Assembly (NCBI GenBank): GCA_964563395.1 | Contig: CAZLWK010000011.1 | Location: 50,135 to 114,134 of the forward strand | Length of the DNA stretch: 64,000 bases | Origin: JBEVOS01 sp964563395 | GTDB taxonomy: Bacteria; Pseudomonadota; Alphaproteobacteria; Caulobacterales; Aquidulcibacteraceae | Direction: 5' to 3' | Shown here: positions 30,801-39,037 of the stretch, piece after piece | Layout of the letters: each line of letters starts with the position of its first letter | Position numbering within the stretch: position 1 is the stretch's first letter | Made by a program: the position numbers and the translations under genes | Notes under the pieces: generated by a model | What the model saw: the letters and a program-made list of their open reading frames with translations, nothing else | The model's database searches: none | What the model was told of the DNA's origin: nothing

Positions 30801-32654
30801 ATGCCGCCAGCTGACGGCCAAGTCGCCGCGACCCTGCCGCCCTTCAAGCCGCTGCCGATGAAGCCGGCGGACGTGAGCGTCGAGCGGAAGGGCGATGTGA
30901 TCTATCTGCGCTCCAACCACGCGCCGGGCGAGGGGCCGCGCTCGATCGCGCACCTGTTCGCTGAGCGCGCGGCGCAGCATCCGGATCGGCCGTACATTCT
31001 CCAGCGCGCGCCGGGGCATGGACCCTGGGATGGCGTGACGTATGGGGAGGCGTTCCGCGCGGCGGAAGGCATCGCGCAATGGCTTCTCGATCGCGGATTG
31101 ACGGCGCGTGACAGCGTCATGGTGCTGTCGGCCAATTCGGTGCGGCACGCGCTGGTGATGCTCGGCTGTTATACGGCCGGCGTGCCGATCGCGCCGATCA
31201 GCCCGGCCTACAGCCTGCTCTCAAGCGATCATTCCAAGCTCAAGCATTGCTTCAAGACGGTGAAGCCCAAGGTCGTCTTCGCCGAAAGCGGCGATCAATT
31301 CGCGCGCGCCTTCGACACGCTGCGCGGTCTGGATCCCGATCTCGTCTTCGTCAGCGTCGATGGCACGGCCGGGTCTCTGCCGCTCAACATGTTGACGCAG
31401 ACCGCGCCGACCGCCGCCGTCGCCGCCGCGCGCGACCGCATCGATCATGCGAGCGTCGCCAAATATCTGTTCACGTCAGGCTCGACCGGCATGCCCAAGG
31501 GCGTGCCGCAGACGCATGGCATGATGGCGGCCGTGATCTCCGGCACGGGCGGGCTCGCCGCGCCGGATTTCGTGCCGCCCGAAAATCCGCAATCGCTCGA
31601 ATGGATGCCATGGAGCCATATCTCGGCCGGCAACATCGGCTTCAACGGCGTACTCTGGAACGGCGGCACGCTGCACCTCGACGAAGGCAAGCCGATTCCC
31701 GGCCAGTTCGAGACGACGATCAAGAATCTCTACGAGATTTCGCCATCCGGCTTCGGCTCCGCGCCGGTCGCGCTCGGCATGCTCGCCGATGCGATGGAGC
31801 GCGATCCGGTTCTGCGCGCGTCCTTCTTCAAGAATTTGCGGTCGCTCGGCTATGGCGGGGCCACGCTCTCGAATGACGTCTATGACCGCATGCAGGCGCT
31901 CGCGATCGAAGAGACCGGCATGCGCATCCCGATCACCACTATGTATGGCGCGACGGAGACGCAAGGCATCACGCTGGTGCATTGGGTGACGGAGCGCGTA
32001 GGGCTCGTGGGCCTGCCCATTCCCGGCATGACGCTCAAGCTCGTGCCGAACGGCGCGAAATACGAAATCCGCGTCAAGGGCCCCACGGTCACGAGCGGCT
32101 ATCACAATGATCCGGAAAAAACCGCCGCCGCCTTCGATGAGGAGGGCTTCTACAAGCTGGGCGACGCGGTGAAATTCGTCGATCCAAACGATCCCGCGAA
32201 GGGCCTCGTGTTCGACGGCCGTGTGACGGAGGATTTCAAGCTCGACAGCGGCACTTGGGTGTCGGTCGGCACGCTGCGTCCCGACATCGTCGCGGCCTGC
32301 TCGCCTTACGTGTTCGACGCCGTGATCACGGGCCAGGACAAGCCGTTCGCCGGCGCGCTGATTTGGCCCTCGCCGGCAGGCCTTCAAGCGCTCGCGCAGG
32401 ATGGTCAGCCCGGCGATCCGCTGACCAAACTCGTGAGCGAGATCAAGGCGCGGCTTGGCGCGTTCAACGCAAGTGCGGGCGGGTCCTCGCGCCGCATCGC
32501 CCGCTTCGTGATCATGACCGCGCCGCCTTCCATCGACGCCGGCGAGATCACCGACAAGGGCTATGTGAACCAGCGTGCGACGATCGAAAACCGCGCGCCC
32601 CTGGCGGAGGCGATCTACGCCAATCCGCCAGGCGAGGGCGTGATACTGGTTTGA
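30801..32654 (+). CDS. acyl-CoA synthetase, feruloyl-CoA synthase-like
   Basis: A 617-residue AMP-forming ligase that would activate an aromatic or branched carboxylic acid to its CoA thioester. The ATP motif TSGSTGMPKGVPQTHG, the MYGATETQG adenylation loop and the DFKLDSGTWVSVGTLR stretch near the C-terminus match feruloyl-CoA synthases, in place of the usual D-R-x-K-D hinge wording. The start at 30801 follows GGGAGGAATAC; an earlier in-frame start at 30780 lacks a site. The next gene (DUF7064-like) follows after 13 bases. Aryl substrate preference is an inference from family resemblance. Confidence 0.88.
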   Translation: MPPADGQVAATLPPFKPLPMKPADVSVERKGDVIYLRSNHAPGEGPRSIAHLFAERAAQHPDRPYILQRAPGHGPWDGVTYGEAFRAAEGIAQWLLDRGLTARDSVMVLSANSVRHALVMLGCYTAGVPIAPISPAYSLLSSDHSKLKHCFKTVKPKVVFAESGDQFARAFDTLRGLDPDLVFVSVDGTAGSLPLNMLTQTAPTAAVAAARDRIDHASVAKYLFTSGSTGMPKGVPQTHGMMAAVISGTGGLAAPDFVPPENPQSLEWMPWSHISAGNIGFNGVLWNGGTLHLDEGKPIPGQFETTIKNLYEISPSGFGSAPVALGMLADAMERDPVLRASFFKNLRSLGYGGATLSNDVYDRMQALAIEETGMRIPITTMYGATETQGITLVHWVTERVGLVGLPIPGMTLKLVPNGAKYEIRVKGPTVTSGYHNDPEKTAAAFDEEGFYKLGDAVKFVDPNDPAKGLVFDGRVTEDFKLDSGTWVSVGTLRPDIVAACSPYVFDAVITGQDKPFAGALIWPSPAGLQALAQDGQPGDPLTKLVSEIKARLGAFNASAGGSSRRIARFVIMTAPPSIDAGEITDKGYVNQRATIENRAPLAEAIYANPPGEGVILV

Positions 32655-32667
32655 GGGAGGCTGTGCG

Positions 32668-33693
32668 ATGGCCGGAAAACTGAGGACGCGTCTTTCGCCA
32701 GAGGATGAATATCCGCACACGCCGGACAAGGCCGCCAATTACAATGAGAGCATGTATTTCAACATGTTTGACCCGGCCAAGAAGGTGGGCGGCTGGTTTC
32801 GCATCGGCAATCGCCCGAACGAATTCTATGCCGAGATGAGCGTGTGTCTCTATCTGCCGGGCGGGCGCGTGGCGTTCATGTTCGCGCGGCCCAAGATCGC
32901 GGATAATTCAAAGATGGAGGCGGGCGGCCTGCGCATCGACGTGGTCGAGCCGTTCAAGCATTTGACGCTCGCCTATGAAGGCAAGGCGCTGCTGCTCAGC
33001 GATCCCAATCAGATGGCCGATCCCTCCACGGCCTTCAAAAACAATCCTTCCGTGCCCTGCAGCGTGTCGCTCGATTTTTTTGGCGTCTCGCCGATGCATG
33101 GCGGCGAGATCGTGAAGGAGGATGGCTCCGCGCTCGAGATCGATCCGGAGAAATCCTTCGCCAAGGCCCATTACGAGCAGCACATGGAGGCGCGGGGCGT
33201 CTTCAGCGTCGGCGAAGAGCGCTTCGAAGTGTCCGGCTTCGGCCTGCGCGACAAGAGCTGGGGGCCGCGCCATTGGCAGGCGATTTCCTGGTATCGTTGG
33301 TGCCCGATGAATTTTGGGCGCGATTTCGGCGTGGTGCTCTCCATCGTCGCGGACGCGGAGGGCAAGGGCCGTCCGGGCGGCATGGTTTTGAGGGAAGGCA
33401 CGTACGAAAACATCACCGAGCTGACGATCGACAGCGATTGGGATTCCCATTGGAACCAGACTGCACTGCGCGCGAAGCTCAAGACGGAGAGCGGCGCCGC
33501 GTACGAGATCGAGGGCAAGGTGATTTCGCTCATTCCGCTGCGCAATCGGCGCAAGACGCCGATGGGCGAGGAGCTGATGACGCGCATCACCGAGGGCTTC
33601 ACCGAATATCGCTGCAACGGCCTTATCGGCTACGGCCTTTCCGAATATCTCGATCAGATCGTCGATGGTAAGCCGGTGAGCGTCAGCGCCTGA
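32668..33693 (+). CDS. DUF7064/CrtC-like lipocalin-fold protein
   Basis: A 341-residue protein. The segments GFGLRDKSWGPRHWQAISWYRW and an early MYFNMFDPAKKVGGWFRIGNRPNE match a family (DUF7064/7065, related to hydroxyneurosporene synthase CrtC and AttH) common in acyl-CoA and steroid catabolic clusters. The fold is probably a double lipocalin-like barrel for hydrophobic ligands; enzymatic roles in the group include hydration. It is in one operon with the feruloyl-CoA-synthase-like gene. It converges on the sirtuin gene with six bases between stops. Function unproven. Confidence 0.72.
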   Translation: MAGKLRTRLSPEDEYPHTPDKAANYNESMYFNMFDPAKKVGGWFRIGNRPNEFYAEMSVCLYLPGGRVAFMFARPKIADNSKMEAGGLRIDVVEPFKHLTLAYEGKALLLSDPNQMADPSTAFKNNPSVPCSVSLDFFGVSPMHGGEIVKEDGSALEIDPEKSFAKAHYEQHMEARGVFSVGEERFEVSGFGLRDKSWGPRHWQAISWYRWCPMNFGRDFGVVLSIVADAEGKGRPGGMVLREGTYENITELTIDSDWDSHWNQTALRAKLKTESGAAYEIEGKVISLIPLRNRRKTPMGEELMTRITEGFTEYRCNGLIGYGLSEYLDQIVDGKPVSVSA

Positions 33694-33699
33694 CCGGCG

Positions 33700-34446
33700 T
33701 CACCCATTACGGACGATTTCGCGCAGCGTCGGGCCGATCTCGTCGTGCAGCACGAGGTCGGCATATTCGTCCATGTCGGTGGGCTCGCGGTTGACGATGA
33801 CGAGGCGCGCGCCATTGCGCTTGGCCTGAATAGGGAAGCCCGCCGCCGGAAAGACGACGAGCGAGGACCCCAGGACGACGAAGAGATCGCAGGCCAGCGT
33901 CTCCATCTCGGCGAGCATCATCATGTCTTCCGGCATGGCTTGGCCGAACGAGATCACGGCGGTCTTGACGATGCCGCCGCAGGATCGGCAATACGGAAGG
34001 ATTCCATGCTCGATGAACGGCGCGCGCAAATCCTCCAATTCGTGGCGCAGCCCGCAGGAGAGGCAGGTGGCGTAGCTGGCGTTGCCGTGCAGCTCGATCA
34101 CCTTGTCGTCCGGCACGCCGCTGTCTTGGTGCAGATTATCGACGTTCTGGGTGATCACGGCGCTGGCGCGGCCCGAGCCGATCAGGCGCGCGACGGCGTA
34201 ATGACCCTCGTTCGGCTTGGCGCCGGTCCAGCCCGCCGCGCCGGAGAATGTGCGCCGCCAGGCCTCGCGGCGCATCTCCTCGCGCGCCACGAAATCCTGA
34301 AACATGATCGGCTTCATCTGCGACCAGACCCCGCCGGGCGACCTGAAATCGGGAATGCCGCTTTCGGTGGAGATTCCCGCGCCGGTGAAAATCACCATGC
34401 GCTCGGATGCGTCGATCAGGCGGGCGAGGTCTTGGCGCTGGCTCAT
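33700..34446 (-). CDS. cobB: NAD-dependent protein deacylase, sirtuin
   Basis: A 248-residue class sirtuin that removes acyl groups from lysine using NAD. GAGIS at residues 22-26, QNVD at 100-103, catalytic His120 in ELHGN, zinc Cys128/131/153/156, and the GSSLVVFPAA NAD loop are present. CoA ligases are classical sirtuin targets and several lie next to this gene. The substrate class (acetyl or longer acyl) is not readable. The ATG at 34446 is the first good start. It is transcribed leftward from a spacer containing a palindromic repeat. Confidence 0.93.
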   Translation of the reverse strand: MSQRQDLARLIDASERMVIFTGAGISTESGIPDFRSPGGVWSQMKPIMFQDFVAREEMRREAWRRTFSGAAGWTGAKPNEGHYAVARLIGSGRASAVITQNVDNLHQDSGVPDDKVIELHGNASYATCLSCGLRHELEDLRAPFIEHGILPYCRSCGGIVKTAVISFGQAMPEDMMMLAEMETLACDLFVVLGSSLVVFPAAGFPIQAKRNGARLVIVNREPTDMDEYADLVLHDEIGPTLREIVRNG

Positions 34447-34532
34447 GGAGGCTCCCGGCGCGCCGCGTGCGCGCGGCGTCGCATATGGGAACGCCTCGCG
34501 CGATGAGCAACCTCGATCAAGAGAGCTCTTCC

Positions 34533-34554
34533 CCTCCCCTTGAGCGAGGGGAGG
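34533..34554. repeat. REP-like palindrome
   Basis: CCTCCCCT and AGGGGAGG (8-bp arms) with a 6-base loop, in the 155-base spacer between the sirtuin and CoA-ligase genes. It resembles the palindromes at 56207, 56338 and 63913. It could also act as a transcription terminator for the ligase gene. Confidence 0.6.
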
Positions 34555-34601
34555 TGCGCAATCCCTAGGCGTGCTTCGGCGCTTCGTTGATTGGTGGCGT
34601 T

Positions 34602-36140
34602 CTAAACGATGCGCGAGTCGCGTTTGCCCCAGAATTCATCGCGGATCAGCCGTTTATAGAGCTTGCCGGTTTGGTGACGCGGCAATTCCTGCATGAACGT
34701 GACGAGGCGCGGCGTCTTTACGTGCGAGAGGTTGGCGCGGCAAAACGCGATCAGCTCGGCGGCGAGCGCATCGCCCGCCTCGGCCCAATCGGCCGGCTGC
34801 ACGACGGCCACCACCTTCTCACCCATCTCCTCGTCCGGCGCGCCGACGACGGCGACATCGGCCACCTTCGGATGCGTGACGAGCAGATTTTCGATTTCCT
34901 GCGGATAGATGTTCACCCCGCCGGAAATGATCATGAAGCTCTTGCGGTCGGTCAGATAGAGGAAGCCCTCTTCATCCACCCAGCCGACATCGCCCAGCGT
35001 GGTCCAGCCGTGCTTGTTGGTGCTCTCGGCCACCTTTTCCGGCGCGTTGTGATAGGTGATCGCCGGGCCGTTGGCGAAATAGACGACGCCCTCCGTGCGC
35101 GGCGGCAGGGGATCGCCCTCCTCGTTGCAGATGCGCAATTCGCCCAGCACGGCGCGGCCCACCGTGCCCTTGTGCGTCATCCAATCGGCGGCGTTCACAT
35201 AGCAGAAGCCGTTGCCCTCGGTGCCGGCGTAATACTCGTGAATCACCGGCCCCCACCAATTGATCATCGCCTCCTTCACCGGCACGGGGCAGGGCGCGGC
35301 GGCGTGCACGGCGTTTTTCATGGACGAGACGTCATAGCGCGCGCGCGCCTCGTCCGGCAGTTTCAGCATCCGCACGAAATGCGTCGGCACGAATTGCGCG
35401 CAATCGCATTTGTGCTGTTCGATGAGCTTCAGCGCGCGTTCGGCGTCGAACTTCTCCATGACGACGACCGTGCCGCCGAGACGATGCACGCTCATCGACC
35501 AGCGCAGGGGCGCGGCGTGATAGAGCGGCGCGGGTGAAAGATAGACGCAACCCTCCTGAAAGCCGAACAGCGCCTGCACCATCATCAGCAGCGGGTTCAT
35601 CGCGTCGATCGGCTGGCCGGTGAGCGGGGGCTTCACGCCCTTGGGCCTGCCGGTGGTGCCGGATGAATAGAGCATGTCGGCGCCGGCGGTTTCATCGGCG
35701 ATCCGGTGCGTGGGGTAGGCCGAAACGGTCTCTTCCCAGTTCGCGAAGCCTTCGACCGTCGCGCCGGAAATATAAATCTTCACATCCGGATTGAGCTTGG
35801 CGATGTCCGCCGCGAGATGCTTGAGGCCGGCCGAGATCACCACCAGGCGCGAGGCGCTGTCGTTCAGAATATAGCTCACCTCGCCCGGGCTCAGCTTGGA
35901 GGAGATGCAGGTGTAATAGAGGCCGGCGCGCTGCGCGCCCCAGGCGATCTCGTAATAGCGCGGCGTGTTCTCCATCAGGATGGCCATGACGTCGCCGGCC
36001 ATCAGCCCCTGGGCGCGAAAGAAGTGCGCGGCCTGGTTCGAGCGCGCCTCGAGCTGGCCATAGGTTACGGTCTCGCCGCTCTCGGCCATCACATACGCCG
36101 CCCGCTCGGGGTATTTCTCGGCGTAGAGCGTTGGATGCAT
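34602..36140 (-). CDS. fatty-acid--CoA ligase family protein
   Basis: A 512-residue AMP-forming ligase. Motifs are SSGTTGRPKGVKPP for ATP binding, EYYAGTEGNG, GDVGWVDEEGFLYLTDRKSFMIISGGVNIYPQEIE (with the catalytic hinge), and the C-terminal PRHQTGKLYKR lysine. Of the two synthetases in the cluster this one is of fatty-acyl/steroid side chain type (FadD-like). The start at 36140 fits the family; an in-frame extension of 86 codons is unsupported. It is divergent from the acyl-CoA dehydrogenase across 154 bases. Confidence 0.92.
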   Translation of the reverse strand: MHPTLYAEKYPERAAYVMAESGETVTYGQLEARSNQAAHFFRAQGLMAGDVMAILMENTPRYYEIAWGAQRAGLYYTCISSKLSPGEVSYILNDSASRLVVISAGLKHLAADIAKLNPDVKIYISGATVEGFANWEETVSAYPTHRIADETAGADMLYSSGTTGRPKGVKPPLTGQPIDAMNPLLMMVQALFGFQEGCVYLSPAPLYHAAPLRWSMSVHRLGGTVVVMEKFDAERALKLIEQHKCDCAQFVPTHFVRMLKLPDEARARYDVSSMKNAVHAAAPCPVPVKEAMINWWGPVIHEYYAGTEGNGFCYVNAADWMTHKGTVGRAVLGELRICNEEGDPLPPRTEGVVYFANGPAITYHNAPEKVAESTNKHGWTTLGDVGWVDEEGFLYLTDRKSFMIISGGVNIYPQEIENLLVTHPKVADVAVVGAPDEEMGEKVVAVVQPADWAEAGDALAAELIAFCRANLSHVKTPRLVTFMQELPRHQTGKLYKRLIRDEFWGKRDSRIV

Positions 36141-36294
36141 GCGCGTTTCTCCCGGACGATTTTCCCCTTCTTTCAGCGCCCGGAATTTCTTGTCCAGTGG
36201 CAAGCGCGTGAAAGGCGCCGGGCTTGCGTAGCGGCACGCTTGCCGCGCGGCGGCGCGGACCGCAAAACAGCCTGAAGAAGCGGAGGAGAGGCGC

Positions 36295-37503
36295 ATGGAC
36301 CTCAATTGGTCGCCCAAGGATTTCGCGTTTCGCGACGAGGTGCGCGCCTTCCTGGACGCGGAGCTGACGCCCGATCTGCGCGAGGCGGTCTCGCGCATGA
36401 CCAGCGTCTATGCGCCGCCGGACATCTCCGCCGCCTGGCAGCGCAAGCTTCATGCGCGCGGCTGGGCCGCGCCTGCTTGGCCGGTGGAGTATGGCGGCTG
36501 CGATTGGACGTTGGCCCAGCGCGCCATTTTCGCACGCGAGCTCGCCAGCGCGGGCGCCCCGCCGATCTCGCCCATGGGCATCGGCATGTGCGGGCCCGCC
36601 CTCATCCGCTACGGCACGGAAGCGCAGAAGGCCCATTACCTGCCGCGCATGCTCCGCGGCGAGGATTTCTGGTGCCAAGGCTATTCGGAGCCGCAATCGG
36701 GCTCGGACCTCGCCTCGCTTCAAATGAAGGCGGTGAGCGACGGCGACGATTTCATCTGCACCGGCCAGAAGATTTGGACCACGCATGCTCAGCACGCCAA
36801 CATGGTGTTCTGCCTCGTGCGCACCACGCAGAGCGCCAAGCCGCAATTCGGCATCACCTTCTTGTTGATCGACATGAAGGCCCCCGGCGTGCGCGTGCGG
36901 CCAATCGTCAGCCTCGCCGGCGAGCACATCCAGAACGAAATCTTCTTCGACGCGGTGCGCGTGCCGAAGGCCAATGCGGTCGGCCGGATCGATGAAGGCT
37001 GGACGGTGGCGAAGGCGCTGTTGGAGTTCGAGCGCGGCGGCGGCGCCTACGCGCCAGGGCTCCTGGCCCGGCTCTCGCGCATCGAGCGGATCGCGCGCGA
37101 GGAGGGCTGCGACGAAGGCTTCTTCGTCAAGCTCGCCGAGGCGCGCATGGACATCGAGGCGCTCGACGCGTTCGAGCTGCGCCATCTGGCGCGCATGCAA
37201 TCGGGCGAAACGCCGGGCCAGGGCGCGTCCGTGGTGAAGATTCGCGGCACCGAGCTCAGCCAGCGGCTCACAGAATTGGCGCTGGAAGCCGCGGCGCACT
37301 ATCCGGCGGCCTGGCAGCCGCACCTGCTTACGTTGGGCGGCCCGGCGCTCGCCTATGACGGCCCGCAGACCAATACCTTTATCGGTCCTGCGCACGCGGC
37401 GACGATGGCGTCCAAATATTTCAACGATCGCGCCGGCTCGATCTATGGCGGCTCAAACGAAATTCAGCGCAACATCCTGGCGCGTGCGGCGCTGTCCTTA
37501 TGA
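36295..37503 (+). CDS. acyl-CoA dehydrogenase (first)
   Basis: A 402-residue FAD enzyme for alpha,beta-dehydrogenation of an acyl-CoA. The FAD signature QGYSEPQSGSDLAS, WTTHAQHA, and the C-terminal YGGSNEIQRNILAR are canonical. The ATG is preceded by GGAGGAGAGGCGC. The catalytic Glu position cannot be assigned without alignment. It is divergent from the CoA ligase, its natural pathway partner. The last six bases overlap the oppositely oriented TetR gene. Confidence 0.93.
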   Translation: MDLNWSPKDFAFRDEVRAFLDAELTPDLREAVSRMTSVYAPPDISAAWQRKLHARGWAAPAWPVEYGGCDWTLAQRAIFARELASAGAPPISPMGIGMCGPALIRYGTEAQKAHYLPRMLRGEDFWCQGYSEPQSGSDLASLQMKAVSDGDDFICTGQKIWTTHAQHANMVFCLVRTTQSAKPQFGITFLLIDMKAPGVRVRPIVSLAGEHIQNEIFFDAVRVPKANAVGRIDEGWTVAKALLEFERGGGAYAPGLLARLSRIERIAREEGCDEGFFVKLAEARMDIEALDAFELRHLARMQSGETPGQGASVVKIRGTELSQRLTELALEAAAHYPAAWQPHLLTLGGPALAYDGPQTNTFIGPAHAATMASKYFNDRAGSIYGGSNEIQRNILARAALSL

Positions 37504-38169
37504 GGCTTGCGCCACGGGCGGCGTGACGCGCCGGCGCGCCTGAAACTCTTGCACGCGCGCCAAAGCGCGCGGCTGCTCCGCTTCGCTCGCCGCGCCGGCG
37601 AGCGAGAGCGCGTAGCCATAGCCGATCGCCGGCTCGATCTGGTCGGTTTCGATGGCGCCCATGATCCAGCCCAGCATCACCGAGCCGAAAATGAAATTCA
37701 TGTTTTGCAGCAGCGCTTCCAGATCCGTGTCGGCGCGCAAGCGCCCCTCGCGCGCCGCCGCGTCGAGCAGCGATTTCCAGAAGAAATGGTTCTGCGGCGT
37801 CAGCAATTCGGTGCGGATTTCGCCGCCGCCGCGCATGTCCAGGAGCGCTGTCCAGAGCGTGCGGTAAAAATCCGGATCGTCGATATGATAGCTGAGCGTG
37901 ATCGCCAGCGCCTTGAACAGCCGGTCGATCGGGTCCTCGGTTTTCAGGTTGGAGAAGCGCTTCTCGAAATCGCGCACATCCTCCAGCACGGCCGTGACGA
38001 TGGCGCGCTTGGAGCCGAACAAATTATAGGGCGTGGCCAGGCTCACATTGGCGCGCGCGGCGATGGCGCGCATGGACAAGCCCGCGTCGCCCGTTTCGCG
38101 GATCAGCTCGCGCGCCGCCGAAAGGATGCGCTGGCGCCTGTCCGCCTTGCCGTCTTCACGTCTGCTCAT
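37498..38169 (-). CDS. TetR/AcrR-family regulator (second)
   Basis: A 223-residue TetR regulator. The helix-turn-helix is ILSAARELIRETGDAGLSMRAIAARANVSLATPYNLFGSKRAIVTAVLEDV (residues 15-65). The C-terminal half is of the ligand-binding type seen with acyl-CoA effectors, though this is not diagnostic. The gene is divergent from a glutathione S-transferase gene across a promoter with CATAACATGTCATG. Related motifs at two more promoters in the cluster suggest it controls a local regulon. Confidence 0.87.
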   Translation of the reverse strand: MSRREDGKADRRQRILSAARELIRETGDAGLSMRAIAARANVSLATPYNLFGSKRAIVTAVLEDVRDFEKRFSNLKTEDPIDRLFKALAITLSYHIDDPDFYRTLWTALLDMRGGGEIRTELLTPQNHFFWKSLLDAAAREGRLRADTDLEALLQNMNFIFGSVMLGWIMGAIETDQIEPAIGYGYALSLAGAASEAEQPRALARVQEFQARRRVTPPVAQAS

Positions 38170-38198
38170 GCTTCATCGCTTGCGTGCGTTCCAAGAAA

Positions 38199-38214
38199 TC
38201 ATAACATGTCATGA
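38199..38214. promoter_or_regulatory. operator candidate of the second TetR gene
   Basis: TCATAACATGTCATGA (38199-38214) is a near palindrome (one mismatch from CATAACATGTTATG). It lies 30 bases from the TetR start and 26 bases from the GST start. On the opposite strand TGACATGTTATGA matches the motifs at 30729-30748 and 40619-40640. Confidence 0.6.
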
Positions 38215-38239
38215 AAAGCGCGGGCGAGGGAAGGCCGAC

Positions 38240-39037
38240 ATGCTTAAGCTCTATGATCATCCCTTTTCGCCCTATGCGCAGAAGGTGAAAATCGCCTTGC
38301 GGGAGAAGGGTCAGCATTTCGAGGCGCCCTTGCCGCAGGGGATCGGCGTCGGCGGCGCGCTCGGGGAGTTCGTGGAGGCCAATCCGCGCGCCGAGGTGCC
38401 GGCGCTGATCGACGGCGATGTGCGCGTGTTCGATTCCACCATCATCCTCGAATATATCGAGGATAAATGGCCCAATCCGCCGCTTCTGCCGAAAGCGCCG
38501 GGCGAACGCGCGCGCGTGCGCATGCTCGAAGAGGTGATGGACACGCATTTCGAGGCGATCACGTGGGGCCTTTCGGAGGTGCGCAATTTCAAGCGCGCCA
38601 CGGGCCCCTTGGCCGAAGCGATCGAGGCGCGCGCGGCCGAGCAGGTGGCCGGCTATTTCCAATGGCTTGAGCGCCAGCTTGGGTCACGCGTCTGGTTCAA
38701 CGGCGACGCCTTCGGCTGGGGCGATCTGTGCATCGTTCCTTACGTGAACGGCGCGGCCGGTTTCGGCCATGCGCCGGCGCCGGGCTCAAAATTGGCCGAT
38801 TGGCTCGCGCGCGCGAATGCGCGGCCCAGCGTGCAAGCCACGGTGAAGGACATTTCCGACATGCTCGCCGCCGGCGCGCCGGATATGAGCGGCGTCGCCA
38901 AGATGGTCGAGGCGGGCCTCTTCAAGCGCGAATATCGCGATCATCGCCTCGAATGGATGATCAAGGTGGGCGGGCTTGAGGTCGTCACGCAGGGCGTCGC
39001 CCGCGATACGATCCGCTTCTCTCCGGATTTGCGTTAG
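38240..39037 (+). CDS. glutathione S-transferase family protein
   Basis: A 265-residue GST-fold protein. The thioredoxin-like N-terminus LYDHPFSPYAQKVKIALREKG carries the active-site region (Ser/Pro-Tyr), VPALIDGDVRVFDSTIILEYIEDKWPNP is the glutathione-binding part with the EVP cis-Pro analogue and DS pair, and an all-helical C-terminal domain follows. The C-terminal extension of about 40 residues is longer than usual. Start ATG at 38240; upstream frame overlaps the operator. It overlaps the FAD oxidoreductase 3' end by four bases. Substrate is unknown. Confidence 0.87.
   Translation: MLKLYDHPFSPYAQKVKIALREKGQHFEAPLPQGIGVGGALGEFVEANPRAEVPALIDGDVRVFDSTIILEYIEDKWPNPPLLPKAPGERARVRMLEEVMDTHFEAITWGLSEVRNFKRATGPLAEAIEARAAEQVAGYFQWLERQLGSRVWFNGDAFGWGDLCIVPYVNGAAGFGHAPAPGSKLADWLARANARPSVQATVKDISDMLAAGAPDMSGVAKMVEAGLFKREYRDHRLEWMIKVGGLEVVTQGVARDTIRFSPDLR

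Noticed and set aside
36170..36230. Imperfect inverted repeat CTTGTCC/GGCAAG in the CoA ligase/acyl-CoA dehydrogenase spacer
   Set aside because: Arms mismatch and no second copy is found in the window, so it was not called as an operator.
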